Translations under genes and position numbers: made by a program
NCBI GenBank assembly: GCA_028554795.2
Contig: CM068838.1
Coordinates: 132,619,768-132,683,767, forward strand
Reading direction: 5' to 3'
DNA from: Sinohyriopsis cumingii
Taxonomy: Eukaryota > Mollusca > Bivalvia > Unionida > Unionidae
DNA: 64,000 bases
Notes under the pieces: generated by a model
What the model saw: only the letters and a program-made list of their open reading frames with translations
What the model was told of the DNA's origin: nothing
Databases searched by the model: none
Shown here: one piece after another, positions 56,671 through 64,000 of the stretch
Position numbering within the stretch: position 1 is the first letter of the stretch
How the letters are laid out: each line of letters opens with the position of its first letter

Positions 56671-56829
56671 ATAACTGTCTCAAGGTACACAAACATTTTG
56701 CTCATTGAAGGGAACCCCATTATAATTATGCTTTTGATTCAATATAAACTTGTTCTTTTGTCTTTTGTGCCATTTATCTGTAACTGTTCAAGACATTAGC
56801 TAAGTTGACATACAGATACAAATTCAGTC

Positions 56830-57076
56830 GGGGCCCCGAGTGGCCGAGTGGTCTAAAGCGCTCACTGTTTGGATCATTGCCATCTTACCTATGTCTGCAT
56901 GGGTTCGAGTCCAAGGCTCAGCTAGCATGGGTATGTGGGAAATCCTGCCAGTAGCTTCTCATGGGTCGGTGGTTCTTCCCTGGGTTTTCCAGGGTTCTTC
57001 CTCCACCAGTTATACTGGCCGCCATGTATAGCCTATCTTGTGCTGAAAAATGGCATTAAACCCTAGAACAACAACA
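56830..57076 (+). mobile_element. SINE-A copy with 12 bp target duplication
   Basis: 'acaaattcagtc' (56818-56829) and 'acaaattcaatc' (57077-57088). Full-length head with 'gagtggccgagtggtctaaa' and B-box-like 'gggttcgagtcc'. Confidence 0.92.
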
Positions 57077-57088
57077 ACAAATTCAATC

Positions 57089-57731
57089 ATTTTTGCTATA
57101 CTATGGTTTGGTACATAAAACAGTCAGCAGTTGTGGATCCCATCTACAGCATTAAAGCAGGGTTACCCAGTATATTTTATGTTGAAAAAACTAGTCATCT
57201 GTATCCTGTCTTTTCACCATTGCATGTACCCCCAATTACAAACATGAATCGGAAGGTGGATCAGGAGAAAAGGAAGGTTATGGCCTTTTATCACATAATC
57301 TGAGGCCAGGCAATATGTAATCTGTAAGATAAATCCAGGTATACTATTCAAAAGAGTTTGGGTTTTTTATAATTATTGTTAAATTTGCCTTAATTAAACC
57401 CTCACTTTTTGTTGTTTTCTAACATTAATTCCCCACTCAGTTGATTTCCATCTTAGATTACCAGATTATTAAGGATTAAAGTTGATTCTGAAGTCTTTCA
57501 GATTTCGCTTAGCATTAAATGTTTTTACTTTCTATGTAAAACTGAAGGCAGACTCAACGAAAAGTAAGCCTCTAGTCTTCATATTTGCCATATTTTTAAA
57601 ATTAATTATATACCTAACTGCAATATCACAGACACAGATCTGCCATTGTCATTATATTCTGACAAAAAAGGGTCTAAATTGTTCATTCTTCATACAGTTT
57701 AAAGCAGATAGCATAGTCTGTGGTACATTAC
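57089..57731. other. No recognised feature
   Basis: Two plus-strand frames (57103-57303, 57482-57784) encode peptides I cannot assign; neither has convincing splice or start context. Confidence 0.35.
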
Positions 57732-57883
57732 TGTTATGTATATTTAATTTATGCTGTGTGCTTAACTTTTGTCTGTGTGCTTGACTTTTGCCTGTGATTG
57801 ATGGGTGTGGATAAAGGTTTGCCTACCTGACTTTTGTCATGCTTTTAAAAAGTAAACAAAATGTTTACTACAGTTTGAGTTGT
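57732..57883 (+). mobile_element. LTR fragment (family L, subfamily b), 5' part
   Basis: Starts TGTTATGTATATTT and matches the first ~100 bp of 17543-18146 ('tgtgcttaacttttgt', 'aaacaaaatgtttac'). A 20 bp tandem repeat of 'tgtgtgcttgacttttg' enlarges it. It stops at 57883, where an opposite-strand LTR begins. Confidence 0.6.
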
Positions 57884-58240
57884 TATGACTATGGTTTTAT
57901 ACTGACAGAAAAGAGTGAAAACCAATATGTTTTGTAAAATTCAACAAATAATTTGTTTCCCTAGAATACAAAAGTGAAAATTTAAAAAGACCTTTGTTTT
58001 GTGAATTAAGTCCCAAATAGTCCTAAAAGTTTTATCACAAGCCCAAATGTATAAAGTTCCAAATGCATTTTGTCATAATCCAAATAAGTTCCAATACTGA
58101 ATGTGTTTATGTTCCTGTAGTCTTGAATGTGGTTTTTGTGCCAATGGCCTGGAGTTTGATGATGTACTAAGTCTTTTGGTTTATCACAGTAATATTGTCC
58201 AGACATGTCCTTGTCTGAACTCACTCTAATTTAATTAATG
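57884..58240 (-). mobile_element. LTR fragment (family L, subfamily a), minus strand
   Basis: Starts TGTTATGACT on the plus strand, which is the complement of the LTR 3' end, and follows 13075-12850 closely in reverse. The limit at about 58240 is uncertain. Confidence 0.65.
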
Positions 58241-59039
58241 TTTCTGTTGAAGAATATTATTGATAAGCACTTCTGTATATCCAGCGAAGAATAAATTGAA
58301 TAAATAATTCCATCCAGATGAAAAATTGAACACAACAACAAAAATGATTCTAATTCAAGATCTTAATGTAAGAATGAGCAATGTTTCAAGTACACAACAT
58401 ATAAACAAAATATGACACAATACTAGAATCAGGATGAGGGTCAAAAGTTTAGTTCTAGAACATCCTAAGTTGTCAACAAGATAAGGTCTACTGCTAAAAT
58501 TACAATAAAGATCAAGACAAACATCAGTTACACCAGGTTTTTCCATGGGGGAACATCATGTCCTTGACTTAGATTAAGATAAACATGTTTACCTCCATTG
58601 ATAATGATCCTAATATTTTAACCTATACTTAAAGAGAAATATTAGGTTTGTATCATGTTGTTTACAAAATCAATGTTCCTAATCAGCTACACAGTGAACA
58701 TGATTTTGGTTTAAGGTCAGTTAAATGGATTACGGTCACTTTACAATCATGCATAATATACAATCATGAAGAAAAAGTCAACAAAAAATACAGATTAAAT
58801 ATGCACAACAGAGTTCAAGGGTTATTGAAAATTTCCATGGAATGGTTAGTTTTCCAGAATATTTTTTTGCTACAAAAGTCAAGTGGGATGTATAAGTAGA
58901 GTTTGGTAAACAATTTATTAATTCCAGTTGTAAAACCAGTTTATGGAATCATTTGCAGTTATATTCAGGTATAATTTGAGAGGATTTATTTATTTAAATT
59001 ATTTATTGGAATTAAAAAGTGCTCAATGACTTTCTGACT
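58241..59039. other. Unassigned, possibly internal or intervening sequence
   Basis: Lies between the inverted LTR piece and the rest of the plus-strand LTR. No gag/pol peptide recognised. An 83-codon plus frame (58648-58899) has no family resemblance. Confidence 0.3.
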
Positions 59040-59314
59040 AAAACACTACTTTCAGATTATTGAGAACTCATTCAAAGACATTCTGGATTATATTATTGTG
59101 GTAAATCAGGACATTGGAGACCATCATAATTCATTCTGAACATTCTGTACTTTTGGACTTGTGATAGAACATTTACGATTATTTAGAATTTAATTCACAA
59201 TACTGTAAGTGTTTTAAATTTTCACTTTGTAACTTAAAAAATTATTTGTTGTTTTTACTAAACTTGTTGGTTTGGCTTCTTTCCATTATTTTGTTTAAGA
59301 CCTAAAGTCATAAC
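59040..59314 (+). mobile_element. LTR fragment (family L, subfamily b), 3' part
   Basis: Matches 17870-18146: 'aaagacattctggatt', 'cttgtgat', 'atttaattcacaata(c/t)tg', ending 'aagacctaaagtcataaca'. Confidence 0.65.
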
Positions 59315-59685
59315 AGTAGACAGATAAATCTGGTTGACATGGTCACATGGTTTATCAGTTAGTAATGACAGATTCCATGAGTGCCATAGTTTCCTGTAAG
59401 GTGGGTCAGCTCATGTGTTTAAACTAATCAAAAACAGAAATGTATTCACCATCTGACTGAGAGATCTCCTTTTCTATAGAAGATTTTTAGCATCTCCTTC
59501 CCTTCTATAAGACATGCTGAATTTGAGAAATGCCATTAGACATGGATTTTATTAATATAAGTTTTGACCAAAAGGAAGGATGGGCTTGATTAAGGCAAGC
59601 AAGGGTGTTATGCTGATGATGGTATCTTTGCAGCTTCCAAATGGTTCAGGGTCAGCTTCACTATAGCAATGGATTACATATTATG
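59315..59685. other. No feature seen
   Basis: No repeat or exon recognised. Confidence 0.4.
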
Positions 59686-59890
59686 GTTGTTAAAATTTAT
59701 TTGGGGGTGATCAAAACTAATTTGTTGCTATTGCTAGCCCTCCTCCCCCACATGCTCTGATGCCTTGCATAATAATTGTCTATGAAAAGATGATTGTTCT
59801 GCACATGGGCAGTCAAGGTACACAAATGGACTGAGCCCTAATGACAATTTTTCACATCCAGGGAGAACATATTTCACACAAATTCTTTTG
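59686..59890 (+). repeat. Remnant of the DIRS terminal region
   Basis: 'ttaaaatttatttgggggtg', 'caaaactaattt', 'ccctcctccc', 'gccttgcataat' and 'gaaaagatga' follow the order of 45150-45290. No DIRS coding sequence adjoins it. Confidence 0.55.
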
Positions 59891-61115
59891 TATTTTACAC
59901 TTATAAGATGACCCCTTCTCTTGAATTAATGGCTAAATCAAGACAACATGTTGTTGATATTGTGCATAAGAGTCCCAAGACAGTATGATCTTAATGAATA
60001 TTTAGCAAACCAAACCATACACTGAAACAAATTCAACTCATAAAACTTATATCTATTAACTTTATTACAAATTTCACATTCACTATGAAGACTTGATTCA
60101 TTCAGGAGATAATGGCTATTTGATTACTACCAAAATATGACATGTATGGATAAGTGAGTTATTGTAAACAATGCAAGATACACATGCAAGCTTGTCATAT
60201 GAGGAATGGGCACAATTTAGGCATAATGCACAAAATTAATGCTAATGATACATATGTGCAATTATTAATGTTTTGGACAGCAGATCAGCACAGTAATGAC
60301 CATATCATGCCAGTCAAAGGTGCAGTTCTACAAAAACTTTAACAAGATAAAATGTAAACCAGGAATATGTCAAGATAAAAGGTGAAAATTCAGACAAATG
60401 AAGATACAGTGAAATATAAAGCATAAAAATCCTTTATAAAATGTTGGAGATTGAATAAAACTTGAATCTGACATTGAGGTTTGCTACAGTCAAAAGATGT
60501 TGTATAGACCACATTCCCTCAAAATATTTGAGATTGTCTTGAGGGCTACACCATGATAAAGTTCTTTCATCAGATTTTTAAAAAGTCACTGTGCTGCGGG
60601 ACCAGATTTATTGCATGAGCTTTCAAGTTCTCCATGGACATGGACCAAACCATGCTTTACATGTGTACTGTGTAAATCATTAAAAGTCTTATGCCAAGCA
60701 TTCCAATGATAGATGTTTGAGTTATCAAGGTTCTTCTGCAGTCATAAATCTTTTTGTAGCTAATGAAGAAAAATGGTCATGTCTGGTTAAATGTTTTCAA
60801 GTTAAATAATTTAACAAGAAAACTAGGAGTCTTATGTAGTGTTCTTTGAGCAGGAGGGTTGTAAAACATCATTATAGAAGTTGTACTGCTGATTACAATG
60901 AGTGGTTACCAGTCTTATACCTGATTAATGCTTCCCTTAATTGTCACATAATAAGGCCCATCCTCCTTGTTTAAAAAAAATATGGCAAACATTAACATTT
61001 GTTTTGTTAATATTAAGCCCATCCCTTTTTTCGAAACTTTACAAATGCAAATCATGTCTTTTGGGCTAATCGTTGGAGTAATATGTGAGAGTTTAACTTG
61101 AAATCTGTGGCTTGT
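59891..61115. other. No gene seen
   Basis: 1.2 kb of AT-rich, apparently unique sequence. Confidence 0.4.
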
Positions 61116-61116
61116 A

Positions 61117-61292
61117 CGGGTCCCTCACTATATTACTTGTTCAAGGGAGCCATGCAAGTATACTGTGATATAGGCAGCCACCTTATGCTAGGGTATATTG
61201 TACAGGGGTCCCTCATTATAACACTTGTTTAATGGAGCCATAAAAGTACATATTGATAATAGACAAGGTCACCTAATATTGGAGTACATTAT
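61117..61292. repeat. ~88 bp tandem duplication, diverged
   Basis: 'gtccctca(c/t)tat', 'acttgttcaaggga' or 'acttgtttaatgga', and 'gccacctta' or 'gtcaccta' appear twice in order. Confidence 0.6.
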
Positions 61293-61302
61293 TTATAAAA
61301 TA

Positions 61303-61480
61303 CAGTAAAACCTGTCTTGAGAGACCACTGCTATGAGAGACCATCTGTATTGAGAGGCCAGGTTCTCCATGCACAGATTTATTGATTATATAGTGTTATG
61401 ACCTGTCACGAGAGACCACCTGTCTTGAGAGACCATTATGTTCTGGCAGAAGGGGTGGTCTTTCAAGACAGTTTCCACTG
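61303..61480. mobile_element. Tc1/mariner-type MITE, 178 bp
   Basis: Starts CAGTAAAACCTGTCTTGAGA and ends with the inverted counterpart (gtctttcaagacagtttcca, then ctg). It is flanked by TA at 61301-61302 and 61481-61482. CAGT ends with TA duplication are the Tc1/mariner signature. It also holds internal repeats of 'gagagacca'. No coding capacity. Confidence 0.8.
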
Positions 61481-61482
61481 TA

Positions 61483-61846
61483 TAATTCAACTAAAAGAAT
61501 GGGATGTGTGGTGGTGTTAAATCATGAACCATGACACACTGAGGTGCTTTATATCAAGGGACAACTGTATATGAGTTGTATATTAAAATTGTAATGTTAT
61601 TTCATTTAACTGATTTAAATGTACATGGATATATTTCAATTGGTAGAATGCAACGAAAATGTACGGTAGTTTTATAAATTCTGGAGATGTTGCTGAGTTT
61701 TTTTTCTCCCTTGTGTTCTTTATGCTCAACTTTTGTCAGGATGTTTTCTAAGTTCGAGTAAGTTTATGTTACGTCATTCATTTATGATATAGTTTGCACA
61801 TGTGAGATAGCAATGAGGGAATAATAAAATCCATCGCATGAACCGG
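61483..61846. other. No feature seen
   Basis: AT-rich sequence before a minisatellite. Confidence 0.4.
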
Positions 61847-61847
61847 A

Positions 61848-62080
61848 ATGGAAATCCCACAAAGGGAATGGAATGAAAATCCCACAAAGGGACCAGATTG
61901 GAAATCCCACAAAGGGAACAGAATGGAAATCCCACAAAGGGACCAGATTGGAAATCCCACAAAGGGAACAGAATGGAAATTTCACAAAGGGAACAGAATG
62001 GAAATCCCACAAAGTGAACAGAATGGAAATACCACAAAGGGAACAGAATGGAAATCGCACAAAGGGAACAGAATTCTAAT
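61848..62080. repeat. Minisatellite, 25 bp unit, ~9 copies
   Basis: Unit 'aatggaaatcccacaaaggg' plus 'aacag', alternating with an 'accagatt' variant. Open frames on both strands here are periodic artefacts. Confidence 0.95.
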
Positions 62081-62587
62081 TTTGGCTGAAATGAGGCTTT
62101 GCTATTAGTTCTGACCACAAACTTTGATCCTAAGGTGGGATTTCCTACAACAACACATACAGTGGATTTTTTCACTCATTTCTCACTGAAAAATAGTGAT
62201 AGAAAAGTAAAAGAGGGCATGTCATCACTATTGATGAAGCTTCAGAAATGCAGAGTATTTGATCAAAGTTTTCTAATTTTAGAAATAGTAAACATCAATT
62301 ACAGTTTATAGGCGGAAAAATGTGTTCTTGAAAAAATTAAACTGTGAGAAAAATTGCAGGTATTGGTGACATCATAGGCATAATGATGACATCTAAGTCA
62401 TTACGTGGACTCATATGGGATAGGAGTATCCCACTTGACATTCTCACATGGGCAAACTGTATCTCATTTATATAATTTTGAGAGAAACACCTACCATAAA
62501 TCCTAACTTACAAGTCAGGTCCAACTGCAAACATAGACCTAAATGTAATTTATTCTTCTGATTAGTCTGCAATAAACTGCATATACT
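62081..62587. other. No feature seen
   Basis: A 70-codon frame (62099-62311) has no recognisable motif. Confidence 0.4.
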
Positions 62588-62815
62588 ATACCATGTCTGT
62601 CAATACATTATGTGATAGCAGATCCATATCTGTCAATACATTATGTGATAGCAGATCCATATCTGTCAATACATTATGTGATAGTAGATCCATATCTGTC
62701 AGTACATTATGTGATAGCAGATCCATATCTATCAATACATTGTGATAGCAGATACATATCTGTCAATACATTATGTGATAGCAGATCCATATCTGTCAAT
62801 ACATTATGTAATAGC
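62588..62815. repeat. Minisatellite, 33 bp unit, ~7 copies
   Basis: Unit 'tgtcaatacattatgtgata' plus 'gcagatccatatc', one unit with a 2 bp deletion. It encodes an 11-residue repeat by periodicity only. Confidence 0.95.
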
Positions 62816-63342
62816 AGTTTGCAGCTGGATCTGATATGTAAGTGAGATGTATGGTTTTCCAAAATCTTGCACCAGATATAATCATCATCTTGCCTGTGAC
62901 CCAGATAACATCCATTACACTCATATCATATCAGACATAAGTGTAATCTTAATGACATATTATTTGATACAGAATAAAAACATTTGAGAAAAATGGTTAA
63001 TTATGCATTGATATGGGATAGGGAAATCCCATTCATAGGGCCAAAATATGTGTGGAGGAACTTGACAACTCTTTATTCCTGCCATCAAATTCAGGTCTTT
63101 ATGCGGGAATTTCACACCATGACATGTTATAGATTCTCTTGGTTTCGTTAACCTTGTATACTTGTATCCATCAGTATGTACATGATGCTATGATTGAAAA
63201 AAATCTCGATCATCTGCCAAATCTGTTGGTGACAGTTTGCATAATGTTAGGCCATATTTTCACATCAAATTTTCACAAAAAATAGTTGTTTTTGTAAAAT
63301 TTGCCTTGAGTACTTGTACTTATATATTTATCACTTTTTCAG
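62816..63342. other. Possible intron upstream of the candidate exon
   Basis: AT-rich, ending in 'tatttatcactttttcag', a good splice acceptor. Confidence 0.35.
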
Positions 63343-63426
63343 GTTGTGTCAAGGAATTCTCAAAGTCCTTCCAGAGTCTCATTCTCAGTCAGCTCAACCC
63401 ATGATATATCTCACCTTTATTACCAG
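63343..63426 (+). CDS. Candidate internal exon, 84 bp, phase 0
   Basis: Strong acceptor 'tatcactttttcag' and donor 'ccag|gtaaac' enclose exactly 84 bp, 28 codons, with the first frame fully open: VVSRNSQSPSRVSFSVSSTH then DISHLYYQ. The Ser-rich peptide suggests a disordered or cytoplasmic segment; no domain is recognised. Symmetric phase, length and both splice sites make this the best host-exon candidate in the window, although no partner exon was identified. Confidence 0.42.
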
Positions 63427-63786
63427 GTAAACATATTCCATTTAAATGTTAACTTTATTGTCTCTCCTCAGAAATTTCCTCACATAGGAGGAAAATTCCT
63501 CCTCACACATTTTCATAAGCAGTGGCCTTCAGCTTTTAAGAGGGCAAATTTAGTGAATGGATTGCATTTAGGGCCTTTCTATTTTAATTCATAGACTCAG
63601 CAGGACTTAGGAAAAAAATATAATTAATATCCCCACAAAAACCAAAAGACCCAGTAACTAGCTAAATAAATTTAGAAGCCCCCACATAAAAACCCATAAC
63701 ATATCATTCAATTTTATAATGATATTAATAAATAATTCACTTACGAAGCACCTGTAAAAAACTAAGGAAACTGCAAAATCGGATGT
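63427..63786. other. No gene; small palindrome
   Basis: 'aggaggaaaattcctcct' at about 63487-63504 has 8 bp inverted arms. Otherwise AT-rich. Confidence 0.4.
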
Positions 63787-63874
63787 CCTAGATGTCCTTA
63801 ACGAACCGAGTAATCAGCTAGGACTCCAGTCCTAGATGTCCTTAACAAACCGTGTAATCGGCTAGGACTCCAGT
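63787..63874. repeat. 44 bp tandem duplication
   Basis: 'cctagatgtccttaac(g/a)aac' plus 'cg(a/t)gtaatc(a/g)gctagg' occurs twice. Each unit starts with 'cctaga' and ends near 'ctagga', so units have inverted ends. Confidence 0.88.
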
Positions 63875-64000
63875 CTCTTGCTAAATAAAGTATAAATAAC
63901 ATTCAATCTCTAAAAACATTAATAAATAAATAACTTAAAGAGGCAGTATCTAAAAACTTATAAATAATATAATGTAGGAAGCACACCCTAAACACCTCAA

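Noticed and set aside
1363..57076. Genuine tRNA-Leu/Ser genes at the SINE heads
   Set aside because: Each head continues into the same ~170 bp body and (AAC)n tail and lacks a paired acceptor stem, so they are SINEs.
61774..62175. 133-codon minus-strand ORF with FPFCSLCGIS repeats
   Set aside because: Generated by the 25 bp minisatellite; both strands are open for the same reason.

Overview
This window looks like AT-rich, repeat-dominated nuclear DNA from an invertebrate animal, most likely a mollusc. Nothing in it is bacterial: there are no operons and no long intact ORFs. It holds many tRNA-headed SINEs, degenerate LINEs, a Penelope-like element, a DIRS-type tyrosine-recombinase retroelement, hAT and Tc1/mariner-type non-autonomous DNA transposons, LTR fragments and many minisatellites. 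The mollusc assignment is an inference. It rests on degenerate arrays built on AGGTCAAGGTCA plus 'aaatggtttc', and others built on 'atggcagccatcttg', which I recall as common in mollusc intergenic DNA. No species can be named.

Layout. 1-5 kb: minisatellite, SINE, a minus-strand Penelope-like element between direct pseudo-LTRs, an (AT)n tract, and a TA-flanked inverted-repeat element (family R). 5-15 kb: LINE remnants (about 6, 10.5 and 14 kb), a novel-looking ~600 bp repeat (family F), a 35 bp array and an LTR fragment. 15-21 kb: a 38 bp array, a minus-strand LINE carrying a GC-rich insertion, a 604 bp solo-LTR candidate with TATA box and AATAAA, a LINE split by a SINE, and a 36 bp array. 21-27 kb: a nested stack in which family-R ends flank a hAT-like element and a LINE that itself took two SINEs. 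27.7-30.4 kb: a 2.7 kb array of 36/34 bp units. 30-40 kb: sparse sequence, a nuclear-receptor-half-site array, a 56 bp array split by a SINE, and a minus-strand LINE. 40.5-45.6 kb: a decayed DIRS element interrupted by family R. 46-55 kb: more half-site and ~170 bp arrays with SINEs. 55-64 kb: several short-unit minisatellites, nested LTR pieces, a 178 bp mariner-type MITE and a candidate exon.

Host coding content is minimal. No complete gene is visible. Four short plus-strand segments have splice-site context and open frames (7614-7692, 31715-31789, 63343-63426 and, more weakly, 961-1150), so the window could be intronic or intergenic DNA of one or more genes. All recognisable proteins belong to transposable elements and are broken by stops or frameshifts.

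Two themes stand out. First, insertion history can be read from target-site duplications: SINEs in LINEs, SINEs in minisatellites, family R in DIRS, and LTR in LTR. Second, at least eight unrelated minisatellites have unit lengths clustered at about 33-39 bp, which suggests a shared birth mechanism rather than shared ancestry.
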